A DNA stretch of 33,539 bases from Piscibacillus halophilus (GTDB taxonomy: Bacteria > Bacillota > Bacilli > Bacillales > Alkalibacillaceae), in assembly GCF_900110685.1 (NCBI RefSeq), contig NZ_FOES01000031.1, forward strand, positions 1-33,539, given 5' to 3'. Of this stretch, positions 1 to 8,007 are shown piece by piece. Position 1 is the stretch's first letter. Each line of letters starts with the position of its first letter. A program made the translations under genes and the position numbers. A model generated the notes under the pieces. It ran no database searches and was not told the origin of the DNA. It worked only from the letters and a program-made list of their open reading frames with translations.

Positions 1-230
1 CGACTTTTACAGGTAAAACATACAAACTTAGGACTTGGCTCTCCTTCGCACCCCAAACATTCATATCGTGCATAACCTAAGTCTTTTGTTCCGCATCTAA
101 TAGTTTTTATAACTGTTTCCTCTATATCATCCCGATAATCTACTGGGAACCTTTGGGCATGTAATGCCCAAAAACCATTAAAGTGTTCTTTTAATATTTG
201 TTTAATAACTCCAGAACCTTTTTTACCCAT
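1..230 (-). CDS. IS91-like transposase, N-terminal part (cut by window edge)
   Basis: Reading leftward from ATG at 228-230 there is an open frame of 76 codons running off the window. It begins MGKKGSGVIKQILKEHF and carries a CLGC pair at about residues 58-61 and CFTC followed by KSR near residue 71. This layout (a helix with an EH(W/F) motif, then paired cysteines) matches the zinc-binding N-terminal domain of IS91-type transposases as I know the family. The catalytic Tyr-recombinase-like (HUH) part would lie beyond the edge. A good ribosome binding site (AGGAGA, 9 bases before ATG) supports the start. Whether the gene is intact cannot be seen. Its end of the element is not recognisable. Confidence 0.7.
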   Translation of the reverse strand, partial: MGKKGSGVIKQILKEHFNGFWALHAQRFPVDYRDDIEETVIKTIRCGTKDLGYARYECLGCEGEPSPKFVCFTCKS

Positions 231-313
231 ACCGAAATATCTCCTAAATTTATTAGTTAAATTCTATCACATACTTATCCACAACTGAGTCATTTTATAA
301 TTTCCTAAACAAT

Positions 314-357
314 AAAAAAGTAAAGCGTGAAGAGATGTTGAGTCTCTTCACGCTTTA
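314..357 (-). terminator. Intrinsic terminator after ytkD
   Basis: A perfect 15-bp stem (321-335 with 343-357, loop of 7) follows the NUDIX gene stop directly. Read leftward it is followed by a run of six T (314-319 on the plus strand are A). Confidence 0.9.
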
Positions 358-360
358 TTA

Positions 361-831
361 TTATAAAAAACGTTCTCTTATGACTTGCATGGATTTTTTT
401 AAAACATAGTCTTTCATCATAAAACTAAACCGATGATCCTGTTTTAAATTGGCCGGCAGCTCCTTCATTAATACCGGTCCTTCTGTTTCGTAATAATGCT
501 CTTCCTCTTCTAAAACATCAACCTCACCGAAATAAATGTTTTTTATAATTTCTCCGCCTTTTCCATCTACATGGTATTGACCTATAAAGTATAGATTTGA
601 AATAAGACCACCTGTTTCTTCTTTTACTTCCCGTATGGCAGCTTCTTCAGCAATTTCTCCGTCTTCTACTTTACCACCTGGAAATTCAATTCCTCGATCC
701 AGGTGTTTGGTGAGTAACCATTGTTTTTTATAACGGGTTATCACCCAGACATGTTTAGGTTGTTTAGAAAAGGTTTCATTTCCAATTACCAATTTTACTG
801 TATTGTTATAATAATCCTTAAATACTTCCAC
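361..831 (-). CDS. ytkD: NUDIX hydrolase, YtkD type
   Basis: 156-residue NUDIX pyrophosphohydrolase. The NUDIX box is complete: GGKVEDGE at about residues 52-59 followed by REVKEETGG around 67-75, with the metal-binding glutamates REVKEE present. Length and sequence resemble B. subtilis YtkD, which hydrolyses nucleoside triphosphates including oxidised 8-oxo-dGTP and has been linked to RNA 5'-end deprotection; this role is by family. The start codon is GTG at 829-831, with AAAGGA about 13 bases upstream, a rather long spacing. The gene is alone with its own terminator and runs in the same direction as the next gene upstream. Confidence 0.85.
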   Translation of the reverse strand: MEVFKDYYNNTVKLVIGNETFSKQPKHVWVITRYKKQWLLTKHLDRGIEFPGGKVEDGEIAEEAAIREVKEETGGLISNLYFIGQYHVDGKGGEIIKNIYFGEVDVLEEEEHYYETEGPVLMKELPANLKQDHRFSFMMKDYVLKKSMQVIRERFL

Positions 832-860
832 TAGTCGAATACATTCCTTTATGTTGTGAA

Positions 861-1424
861 TTATTGATATTGTACGTTTATTATATACGGTTCGTTATTT
901 TCATTCAATTTTAGGTCGATTAAAATATGGTAATTTCCATGAAGTTCATTTTCATTACTTTGAGATATACGGTAAGTACGTTCATCGAGCTTTTCTTTAT
1001 CGAATGGTTGATCAGATTCAAACCATGGTGGAGTATCAGTTGGTTTAAAATATAAGGCTTGTCCTTTTTCAAAGTAAATTTCATCAACATATTGATCTAC
1101 AACATTTGAAGTGGCTAAACCTTTAAAACTAGATTTGTAGTCTTCTAGTGATTGATAGTTGAGGACTCTAAACTCTTCATCAGTCTTTTGAAGTAAATGA
1201 TCCATAAATTGATCGAGGACTTGATCGATTTGTTCATCTGTCAGCTCAACGTTCTGTTCTTTAGACCAGCTAGCTTGTCCAACCAAAGTTTTTGAAGAAA
1301 ATTCATGTGCTGATAAATGACTGGCATGATACGAATCGGATTCAGCATTTATATCTGTTAATGAATATGGAATGATAATCAAAATGAGTGCTGTTAATGC
1401 TAGCAAATATATGATTTTCTTCAT
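861..1424 (-). CDS. Secreted or membrane-anchored protein of unknown function
   Basis: 187 residues from the ATG at 1422-1424, which has a strong ribosome binding site (AAAGGTGGG). A longer reading up to 1460 is possible but has no such site. Residues 1-25 form a Lys-started hydrophobic segment (KKIIYLLALTALILIIIPYS), either a signal peptide or an anchor; no lipobox cysteine is seen. The rest is hydrophilic and acidic, with predicted extracytoplasmic location. I do not recognise the family. It lies 29 bases upstream of ytkD on the same strand, so the two may be cotranscribed. It is divergent from the lipoprotein gene at 1548. Confidence 0.7.
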   Translation of the reverse strand: MKKIIYLLALTALILIIIPYSLTDINAESDSYHASHLSAHEFSSKTLVGQASWSKEQNVELTDEQIDQVLDQFMDHLLQKTDEEFRVLNYQSLEDYKSSFKGLATSNVVDQYVDEIYFEKGQALYFKPTDTPPWFESDQPFDKEKLDERTYRISQSNENELHGNYHILIDLKLNENNEPYIINVQYQ

Positions 1425-1499
1425 GATGCATCCCACCTTTTCTAATATTTGAACTCTCATAAATAATATTCCTTACACGAATATTATATAAACACTATT

Positions 1500-1529
1500 T
1501 TGATTAATATTAAAAAATAGAACTATAGA
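1500..1529 (+). promoter_or_regulatory. Candidate SigA promoter for the lipoprotein gene
   Basis: TTGATT at 1500-1505, 18-base spacer, TATAGA at 1524-1529, about 18 bases before the coding start. Both boxes are imperfect and the surroundings are very AT rich, so this is a candidate only. Confidence 0.45.
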
Positions 1530-1547
1530 ACTAATAGGGGGAAAATT

Positions 1548-2300
1548 ATGAAAAAAATTATCATAATGTTTGGAGTACTGATTCTACTTATAACTGGATG
1601 CTCTAATGAAAAAAAAACAAGCGAAACATCAGCAGAAGATATTTTTAATAAAGCACTTACAGAATCCGAAAAAGTTGAAAATGTCATGGTAGACTTTTCA
1701 CTTGTACAAGAAGTGAAGGTCCCGGAAGTTGATCAACCTATAAAAGTAGAACAACAAGATACAACTTATTTACAGAATGATCCGTTGGAATTTATAACAG
1801 AACTTCATTCACCTTACGGACAATTCACATTACTTTATACAAACGACCAATTATATTCTGATGAATCAGAAGGTACATATAAAGAAATTTCAAATGATGA
1901 GTTAAATCAATTACCAGAACATATTCAAAATCAGCGTCACTTACACGTTTTACTAGATTATTTCGCGGAATTCAAAGATCAATTTGAAATTAAAAGGGAT
2001 GACCAACAGTTTGTGCTTTCTTTAAGTGGAAATGGCGAGGATTTTCAATCATATGTAAAAAATCAAATCGAAACATCAGCACTCGGAAGCTCTGAATTAC
2101 CAATTGAAGAGTCTGAATTAAAAATTAATGAAGTAAACATCAACATTAACATTGATCAAGAAAGTTATGAGGTCGCATCTATCTCGACTGATTTTGATAG
2201 TGAAATCCATTACGATGACCAGTCAACCATAACTCAAAAAATTGAACGAACTTACTACGACTATAATCAACAGACAAAAGAGATTCCTGAAGTTGATTAA
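1548..2300 (+). CDS. Lipoprotein, DUF6612-like
   Basis: 250 residues. N-terminus MKKIIIMFGVLILLITGCSN is a lipoprotein signal with lipobox LITGC (Cys18), so the mature protein is probably tethered to the outer face of the membrane. The body is polar and acidic. Repeated patterns such as 'LQNDPLEF' and 'IDQESYEVASISTDFDSEI' resemble the LppX/LolA-like fold seen in DUF6612 lipoproteins of Bacillaceae; this assignment is from overall appearance and is tentative. The start is fixed by AGGGGG 7 bases upstream. It is monocistronic, ending at a shared terminator. Confidence 0.75.
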   Translation: MKKIIIMFGVLILLITGCSNEKKTSETSAEDIFNKALTESEKVENVMVDFSLVQEVKVPEVDQPIKVEQQDTTYLQNDPLEFITELHSPYGQFTLLYTNDQLYSDESEGTYKEISNDELNQLPEHIQNQRHLHVLLDYFAEFKDQFEIKRDDQQFVLSLSGNGEDFQSYVKNQIETSALGSSELPIEESELKINEVNININIDQESYEVASISTDFDSEIHYDDQSTITQKIERTYYDYNQQTKEIPEVD

Positions 2301-2323
2301 TCATTTATTAATAGTTTAACGTT

Positions 2324-2362
2324 AAGAAAAGCGTTCCTCAGTGAAGGAACGCTTTTTCTTAA
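2324..2362. terminator. Bidirectional terminator
   Basis: Perfect 12-bp stem 2327-2338 with 2345-2356 and a 6-base loop, with T on the right and A on the left. It separates the lipoprotein gene from the convergent small gene and can serve both. Confidence 0.9.
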
Positions 2363-2685
2363 TCAATTTTATTCAATTCATCAAAAAATGGCATTTGTTC
2401 AACGTGTTGCTTAGCTTGTTCATCGCCTAGTTCATAAATCATTTTATAAGTCTTTAGTAAACAATGATCATAAGCATCGTTATCTTCATCGCGATGATAT
2501 TCTTTAAAAGGCATATGGGATCGCCAAAAAGTTCCGAGATCCGCATGCTCCATATCTTCTAAAGATTCTCTAAGTTCAATGATATCATTTGGCGTGCCAT
2601 ATATGACGAATTCATCATTGTTACCCGCTTTTAATTCGGAAATCTCTCGTGATTCCACATTGACATAGAATTTACGTTTATCCAT
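2359..2685 (-). CDS. Small conserved Bacillaceae protein
   Basis: 108 residues from ATG at 2683-2685, chosen because GAGGTGG lies at the right distance; an upstream in-frame start near 2733 has no ribosome binding site. Begins MDKRKFYVNVESREIS, ends with ELGDEQAKQHVEQM. It resembles short soluble Bacillus proteins that are often labelled 'hydrolase' without evidence. A pattern of FWRSHMPFKEYHRD.DND.YD is notable for conserved-looking His, Tyr and Asp. No signal peptide or membrane segment. No function can be given. Confidence 0.7.
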   Translation of the reverse strand: MDKRKFYVNVESREISELKAGNNDEFVIYGTPNDIIELRESLEDMEHADLGTFWRSHMPFKEYHRDEDNDAYDHCLLKTYKMIYELGDEQAKQHVEQMPFFDELNKID

Positions 2686-2731
2686 ATTATCCACCTCATT
2701 CTTAATGTGGACCAAACTAGCTCTGATATAC

Positions 2732-2766
2732 AAAAAACTCTTAAGACTTAGTTAGCCTTAAGAGTT
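2732..2766 (-). terminator. Terminator after yusV
   Basis: Perfect 10-bp stem (2736-2745 with 2757-2766); the stop codon of the ABC ATPase (2748-2750) sits in the loop. Leftward it is followed by six T. Confidence 0.85.
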
Positions 2767-3608
2767 GTCGTAACACAATTATTTTGAACACCTGTTTTTT
2801 CTGCATGAGCCTCAGCTAGTATACAACGTCCTCTTCCATGTGGAATACACATCGGAGTTCCAAACAATGGATCAAACGTGACATCACAGTTCATATTAAA
2901 CACATTATAAACAAGGTCACATGTAATAATATCTTCTGGTTGACCAGATTCGTAAACTTTTTTATCTTTAATCGCAACAATATGGTCTGCATAACGACAT
3001 GCTAAATTCAAATCATGTAAAACCATCACAATTGTACGATTGTCTTTTTCGTTTAATTCAAATAGTAAATCTAAAATATCAATTTGGTGAGTCATATCAA
3101 GATAAGTAGTTGGTTCATCTAATAAGATTAACTCCGTATCTTGCGCTAAGGTCATTGCAATCCAAGCACGTTGGCGCTGTCCACCAGATAACTCATCAAC
3201 TGATTGATATTTAAGATCCATTAAGTTCGTATCTTCTAACGCTTTATTTACAGCATCTTCATCTTCTTGAGACCATTTTTTGAACACACCTTGATATGGA
3301 TAGCGTCCCATTTTAACTAGCTGATAAACCGTTAATCCTTCAGGAGTTGATGGTCCTTGTGGTAAAATCGCCATTTGTTTCGCCACTTCTTTAGTATTCA
3401 TTTTGGCGATCTCATTACCATCTAAAACGACTTCACCTGACTTAGGTTGAAGTAGTCTTGCCATTGATCTTAGTAAAGTTGATTTTCCACAACCATTACT
3501 ACCAATTAAGACTGTCACTTTTCCTTTAGGGATTTCTATATCTAATTCATCGATAATGATTTTTTCTCCGTAACCAAGCGTTAAGTTATTCGCCGTTAGG
3601 GTTTCCAT
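2748..3608 (-). CDS. yusV: Iron-siderophore ABC transporter ATP-binding protein, YusV type
   Basis: 286-residue ABC ATPase. Walker A GSNGCGKST at 35-43, signature LSGGQ at 139-143, Walker B LILLDEP around 159-165, and switch His197 in VLHD. The C-terminal tail with spaced cysteines and the phrase GTPMCIPHGRGRC is typical of the FecE/FhuC branch. B. subtilis YusV is an orphan ATPase shared by several siderophore permeases including bacillibactin (Feu); here too no permease or binding protein is next to it. ATG at 3606-3608 has an AAGGGAG site. A Fur box sits inside its promoter, so iron repression is expected. Confidence 0.88.
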   Translation of the reverse strand: METLTANNLTLGYGEKIIIDELDIEIPKGKVTVLIGSNGCGKSTLLRSMARLLQPKSGEVVLDGNEIAKMNTKEVAKQMAILPQGPSTPEGLTVYQLVKMGRYPYQGVFKKWSQEDEDAVNKALEDTNLMDLKYQSVDELSGGQRQRAWIAMTLAQDTELILLDEPTTYLDMTHQIDILDLLFELNEKDNRTIVMVLHDLNLACRYADHIVAIKDKKVYESGQPEDIITCDLVYNVFNMNCDVTFDPLFGTPMCIPHGRGRCILAEAHAEKTGVQNNCVTTTLKAN

Positions 3609-3662
3609 TTGACAACGCTCCCTTTAATTCGAACATTCGCGAATCCTTAAGTATCTACTTTT

Positions 3663-3691
3663 ACTGTAAATGAAAATCATTATCATTGCAA
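3663..3691 (-). promoter_or_regulatory. Promoter of yusV
   Basis: Read leftward: TTGCAA (3686-3691), exactly 17-base spacer, TACAGT (3663-3668). The spacer is occupied by the Fur box. Confidence 0.65.
3671..3685. promoter_or_regulatory. Fur box
   Basis: TGAAAATCATTATCA matches the Bacillus 7-1-7 Fur consensus TGATAATNATTATCA at all but one position. It lies between the -35 and -10 of the siderophore ATPase gene, so Fe-bound Fur would block RNA polymerase. Confidence 0.88.
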
Positions 3692-3711
3692 GATGTTTGT
3701 GCTCATTATTT

Positions 3712-4815
3712 TTAAAAATTATGTGTAAAATCACGAATGGTTCGTTTCTTTAAAAGCTTTTCATTAACTGTCACACCAATACCTGGTTTAGTTGGAACCT
3801 TCACTTTACCGTCATTTACAGTAAAAGGTTCCATAATAATATCTTCCTCCCAATAACGGGAAGATTCGGATAGATCTCCAGGAAGTGTAAATTGTTCTAA
3901 TGTAGCAAGAGCAACATTATGGGCGCGGCCAATCCCTGTCTCTAACATACCTCCACACCAAAGAGGTAATTTTGCGACTTTAGCAAAATGATGAATTTGA
4001 ATCGCTTGCTGGTAACCACCTACGCGACCTAATTTAACGTTGATATTATCACATGCTCCTAGTTCAATCGCCTGGAAAGCATTGTGTTCTGATTTGATCG
4101 TTTCATCTAAACTAATGGAAGTATTCATTTGTGATTTTAATTGGTGATGATAATAAAAATCATCTGACCTAAATGGCTGCTCAATCATCAATAAATTCAA
4201 ATCGTCTAATTTCGTTAAATGAAGCATATCTTCAGGTTCATACATTCCATTACCATCAAACATAATCGGTCTGTCACCAATAACACTTTGAACACGCTCG
4301 ATGGTTTCTTTCTCTTGTCCTTTTTGGACTTTAAGCTTATATCGTTTATAACCTTTTTTATTATATTCCTCTGCCTGTTTCTCTATGTCATCCATAAGTG
4401 ACAGGACAACGCCACTCTCGACTTCATCACGTACGCCACCAATGACGTCTTTTAACGTTTTGTCTTGTTGTTTGCCATAAAGATCCCATATAGCTGTTTC
4501 TATACTCGCTTTTGCCATTTGATGACCTTGAATAGACGAAAAAATTTGATGAAGATCCTTAGGATGATTGATTTTCTTTTTATTAAGCATTGGAAGTAAA
4601 AAATTCTTTAACTGGTCCCATGCTGTTGTAGTCGTCTCGGGTGAATAAAATGGATCTGAGAATGCCACACATTCTCCATAACCTACACGTCCGTCTCGGT
4701 CATATGCCTCCACAATTAGTGTGTCTCGAACAACGACCAAACCATTAACGGTTTGAAACGGCTTCTTTAGTTTCATGGATACATGTCTGACTTTTACTTG
4801 ATCTAACTGAATCAC
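3712..4815 (-). CDS. menC: o-Succinylbenzoate synthase
   Basis: 367-residue enolase-superfamily enzyme that dehydrates SHCHC to o-succinylbenzoate in menaquinone synthesis. Visible residues: KLK at about 161-163 (catalytic Lys pair), metal ligands in FDGNG (Asp near 188), MIEQP (Glu near 214) and LDET (Asp near 238), and Lys in NVKLGRVGG near 262. The start is GTG at 4813-4815, overlapping the menE stop by four bases (GTGA), so translation is coupled. It is the last gene of the leftward men operon. No GC-rich terminator follows, so some read-through into yusV is possible. Confidence 0.93.
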   Translation of the reverse strand: MIQLDQVKVRHVSMKLKKPFQTVNGLVVVRDTLIVEAYDRDGRVGYGECVAFSDPFYSPETTTTAWDQLKNFLLPMLNKKKINHPKDLHQIFSSIQGHQMAKASIETAIWDLYGKQQDKTLKDVIGGVRDEVESGVVLSLMDDIEKQAEEYNKKGYKRYKLKVQKGQEKETIERVQSVIGDRPIMFDGNGMYEPEDMLHLTKLDDLNLLMIEQPFRSDDFYYHHQLKSQMNTSISLDETIKSEHNAFQAIELGACDNINVKLGRVGGYQQAIQIHHFAKVAKLPLWCGGMLETGIGRAHNVALATLEQFTLPGDLSESSRYWEEDIIMEPFTVNDGKVKVPTKPGIGVTVNEKLLKKRTIRDFTHNF

Positions 4816-6290
4816 GAAGAACCCCCACCTTCTAATAACTCAAGTAATTTATGTCTCTGTAATTTTCTAGATGCGTTTCTTGGAAGCTCTTCTAAGAAGT
4901 AAACTTTTTTCGGAACTTTATATTTCGCTAAATATTGAGAAGCATCGTGTAAAATGGTTTCAGCTGTAACAGCATTGTTTTTCTTAACGACAAATGCAAC
5001 TGGTACTTCTCCCCAGCGTTCATCTTTAACTCCAACAACTCCGACATCCTCAATTCCTTCTAAACCTTTAAATATTGATTCAATTTCCGCCGGATAAACA
5101 TTCTCGCCACCTGATATGATAAGATCTTTTCTTCGATCAACTACATATAAAAAACCATCTTCATCAAGGTATCCTAAATCTCCGGTTTTAAGCCAACCGT
5201 CTTGAAATGTTTTATCATTTGCTTCCGGTCTCTTCCAGTAACCTTTTGTCACATTTGGTCCTTTCACTTCGATTTCTCCTACTTCATTTACCGAACACTC
5301 TTGGTTGTTTTCGACAATTTTCAATTGCCCAGGAAATAACGGTTTACCAGAAGAACCAATTTTCGACAACATACTACCTTTATCCAACGTACAGAATTGT
5401 GAAGCTGTTTCTGTCATGCCATACGATTGATAGACAGGAACTTGTTTTTGTTGGCATTGTTCCAATAAAACTTTAGGAGCTGGCCCTCCTCCTAATAACA
5501 TACACCTGAATGAATCAGGATAGAGATCGCTTCCTAACCTTTCCATCAACTGTTCAAGCATGACCGTTACAACCGAAACAATCGTCACGCCACCTTCCAT
5601 GATATCATGGTGAATCGCTTCTAAATCGAATTTCTCATGTAAGTGTACGGGCATTCCATAAATCACACTTCGGTATAAAATAGAAAGACCACCAACATGA
5701 AACATAGGTAAACTCAACAGCCAACGATCTTTTTCATCAATTCCTAAGTTCAATGCCGAAGAAGTGGCACTCCAATAGTGATTCCCGTATGTAAGCTGAA
5801 CCCCTTTAGGATGTCCTGTCGTACCAGATGTGTATAAAATATGAGAAACATCTTCAAGATTGATTTCGCTTGGAAATTCAATTATTTCTTCTGGCTTTTT
5901 TAAATTTGTTGAAAAGATGCTAAATGGATGATGGTTCAACAATTCCTTAGCTGTATTTTCATATGTTGGATGATAGATGAACCCGCTGACCTCACCATCT
6001 TCTAGCTGAAAAACTAATTCACCAGTCGTTAATCGTGTGTTAAGTAAAAAAGCAACGGCTCCTATGTAGTGGAGAGCGTGAACAACCACAGCAAATTCAT
6101 AACAATTGCTTGAAAGAACCGCAATATGATCACCTTTTTTAAAACCTTGTTGTGACAAAAAGGTTGCATAGGCTTTTGAGTCATTTTGCAGTTGTTTAAA
6201 TGTGTAGCTTTCTCCATTTTTAAGAACAATCGCTTCTAAGTTTGGTGTTAAATAGGCTCGTTTGTCTAACCAGTTAGGCATCATCGTCAT
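4812..6290 (-). CDS. menE: o-Succinylbenzoate-CoA ligase
   Basis: 492-residue acyl-adenylate-forming enzyme activating o-succinylbenzoate with ATP and CoA. The phosphate-binding loop YTSGTTGHPKG is near residues 153-163. The later motifs YQSYGMTE, GWLKTGDLGYLDEDG and RKDLIISGGENVYPAEIE are all intact. Start ATG at 6288-6290 with AGAGGG 7 bases away. It overlaps menC by four bases and lies 79 bases after menB, a gap that contains a small hairpin. The length is usual for the family. Confidence 0.95.
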   Translation of the reverse strand: MTMMPNWLDKRAYLTPNLEAIVLKNGESYTFKQLQNDSKAYATFLSQQGFKKGDHIAVLSSNCYEFAVVVHALHYIGAVAFLLNTRLTTGELVFQLEDGEVSGFIYHPTYENTAKELLNHHPFSIFSTNLKKPEEIIEFPSEINLEDVSHILYTSGTTGHPKGVQLTYGNHYWSATSSALNLGIDEKDRWLLSLPMFHVGGLSILYRSVIYGMPVHLHEKFDLEAIHHDIMEGGVTIVSVVTVMLEQLMERLGSDLYPDSFRCMLLGGGPAPKVLLEQCQQKQVPVYQSYGMTETASQFCTLDKGSMLSKIGSSGKPLFPGQLKIVENNQECSVNEVGEIEVKGPNVTKGYWKRPEANDKTFQDGWLKTGDLGYLDEDGFLYVVDRRKDLIISGGENVYPAEIESIFKGLEGIEDVGVVGVKDERWGEVPVAFVVKKNNAVTAETILHDASQYLAKYKVPKKVYFLEELPRNASRKLQRHKLLELLEGGGSS

Positions 6291-6331
6291 AGATATCCCT
6301 CTAATTCTCTATAGTAAAGTGTAAATGAAAT

Positions 6332-6359
6332 AAAGACCGCGTATAACTACGCGATCTTT
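6332..6359 (-). other. Intercistronic hairpin between menB and menE
   Basis: 12-bp stem (6332-6343 with 6348-6359, one G-U pair on the transcribed strand, 4-base loop). No good T run follows, so it is more likely an mRNA stability element or weak attenuator than a full terminator. Confidence 0.5.
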
Positions 6360-6369
6360 GAATAAAAAC

Positions 6370-7188
6370 TTATGGGAAACGTGGGAACTGCTTAAAGTCT
6401 GGTTTGCGTTTTTCTTTAAATGCATCGCGCCCTTCTTTAGCTTCATCTGTTGTGTAGTAAAGAAGTGTAGCGTCACCACCCATTTGTTGTAAACCAGCCA
6501 ACCCATCTGTATCAGCATTAAATGACGCTTTTAAGAAACGAAGAGCTGTTGGTGATTTTTCTAACATCTCTTCACACCATTGAATAGTTTCTTCTTCAAG
6601 TTTGTCTAAAGGTACGACTGTGTTAACAAGTCCCATGTCTTTAGCTTCTTCTGCGTTGTATTGACGGCATAGGTACCAAATTTCACGCGCCTTCTTATGT
6701 CCCACAATACGTGCAAGTAAACCAGCACCATAACCAGCATCAAAGCTGCCTACTTTCGGTCCAGTTTGTCCAAAAATAGCGTTGTCTGCCGCTATGGTTA
6801 AATCACATACGACATGTAGGACATGTCCTCCTCCAATTGCATAGCCAGAAACCATTGCTACAACTGGCTTAGGAATCGTACGAATTAATCTTTGTAAATC
6901 TAATACGTTAAGACGTGGAATTTGGTCAGTACCTACATAACCACCGTGACCACGTACTTTTTGGTCACCACCTGCACAGAATGCTTCATCACCAGCTCCT
7001 GCAAGAACAATGACACCGATATTTGAATCGTCACGTGCATCCGCAAATGCATCAATCATTTCTTGAACCGTTAGTGGCGTAAATGCATTACGCTTTTCCG
7101 GACGGTTAATGGTTACTTTGGCAATACCATTATATTTTTCATAAATAATTTCTTCATAATCTCGAACTTTTTCCCATTGAACTGCCAT
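6370..7188 (-). CDS. menB: 1,4-Dihydroxy-2-naphthoyl-CoA synthase
   Basis: 272-residue crotonase-fold enzyme that closes the second ring (o-succinylbenzoyl-CoA to DHNA-CoA). Family marks: NRPEKRNAF near 28-36, the oxyanion-hole segment [17 protein letters not shown] near 115-123, and [15 protein letters not shown] near 139-153 with the MenB-type active-site Asp. Start ATG with GGGAGG 7 bases upstream. It sits 33 bases after menH and before menE, the usual Bacillus order. Confidence 0.96.
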   Translation of the reverse strand: MAVQWEKVRDYEEIIYEKYNGIAKVTINRPEKRNAFTPLTVQEMIDAFADARDDSNIGVIVLAGAGDEAFCAGGDQKVRGHGGYVGTDQIPRLNVLDLQRLIRTIPKPVVAMVSGYAIGGGHVLHVVCDLTIAADNAIFGQTGPKVGSFDAGYGAGLLARIVGHKKAREIWYLCRQYNAEEAKDMGLVNTVVPLDKLEEETIQWCEEMLEKSPTALRFLKASFNADTDGLAGLQQMGGDATLLYYTTDEAKEGRDAFKEKRKPDFKQFPRFP

Positions 7189-7221
7189 AATAATTGCCTC
7201 CCTTTTATGTAATTGTTTTTA

Positions 7222-8007
7222 TTATAAATATTTCATTACTATTTTACCAAAAGAATTTGGATTTTCTAAGTGTGGAGCATGGCCAACATTTGGTATCGTC
7301 TCATGAACAGCGTGTGGAAAGGCTTCAACCATTTTTTGATTGATCTCAACAAATTTATCGTCTAACTCTCCTGTGATCAAAACAGTTGGAACTTGAATGT
7401 CATTTAAAGAGGACCACAAGGTTGGCTGCACACCTGTTCCCATCGACCTTAATGACATCGCCAAGCCTGATGGACGTTGGTTTAATCGCTCTTCTCTAAT
7501 TTTCCTTCTAGCACTCACAGGTAATCTTTCTTGTGATTTAAACAGAGGAATGGTCTCCCAATAATTCACAAACTCTTCTATACCTTTTTCCACCATAAAT
7601 TTAGCTAACTGATTATCTCGTTCAGCTCTTTCATTTTTGGCTTCTTCTTCTAATCCTGGGGAAGCACTTTCTAATATTAATGTTTTTACCTTTTCGGGAA
7701 ACATAGAAGTAAAAACAAGCGCTGTTCGGCCTCCCATCGAATATCCTAATAAATGAAAAGAGCAAATAGAAAGTTGGTTTAATAATTCATTTAACTCCCA
7801 ACAACATTGTTCCATGTTGTCAACATTTGCATCCGTCTGTCCATGTCCAGGTAAATCGATCGTAATACATTGATACTCATCTAATAATGGGTCCATCATT
7901 TCTTGCCAAGTGTTGGTCGAGCCAGTAAATCCATGCAATAGTACCACTGGCTCCCCTTTGCCATGAACTTTCACAAAATACTGGTTGTCATTTACTTTTA
8001 TTTTCAT
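7222..8007 (-). CDS. menH: SHCHC synthase (alpha/beta hydrolase)
   Basis: 261 residues from ATG at 8005-8007. This start overlaps the menD stop as ATGA, the coupling used elsewhere in this operon; a longer in-frame reading to 8064 would lie inside menD and is rejected. Alpha/beta hydrolase fold: LHGFTGS near 25-31 (oxyanion region), nucleophile Ser in GYSMGG near 90, Asp in GELDDKF and His in NVGHAPHLENP form the triad. MenH removes pyruvate from SEPHCHC. Its place between menD and menB supports the assignment. Confidence 0.9.
   Translation of the reverse strand: MKIKVNDNQYFVKVHGKGEPVVLLHGFTGSTNTWQEMMDPLLDEYQCITIDLPGHGQTDANVDNMEQCCWELNELLNQLSICSFHLLGYSMGGRTALVFTSMFPEKVKTLILESASPGLEEEAKNERAERDNQLAKFMVEKGIEEFVNYWETIPLFKSQERLPVSARRKIREERLNQRPSGLAMSLRSMGTGVQPTLWSSLNDIQVPTVLITGELDDKFVEINQKMVEAFPHAVHETIPNVGHAPHLENPNSFGKIVMKYL

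Noticed and set aside
274-282. A perfect DnaA-box word, TTATCCACA.
   Set aside because: Single copy with no cluster, no AT-rich unwinding region pattern and no dnaA/dnaN nearby; a chance match in an AT-rich spacer.
3635-3644. Ten-base palindrome ATTCGCGAAT in the yusV leader.
   Set aside because: Short, single and without a known regulator matching; not enough to call a site.
4219-4401. Plus-strand open frame inside menC.
   Set aside because: Lies opposite a well-conserved gene, has no ribosome binding site and a low-complexity translation. Similar opposite-strand frames at 5207-5476, 8386-8607, 27011-27289 and 30347-30610 were dropped for the same reason.
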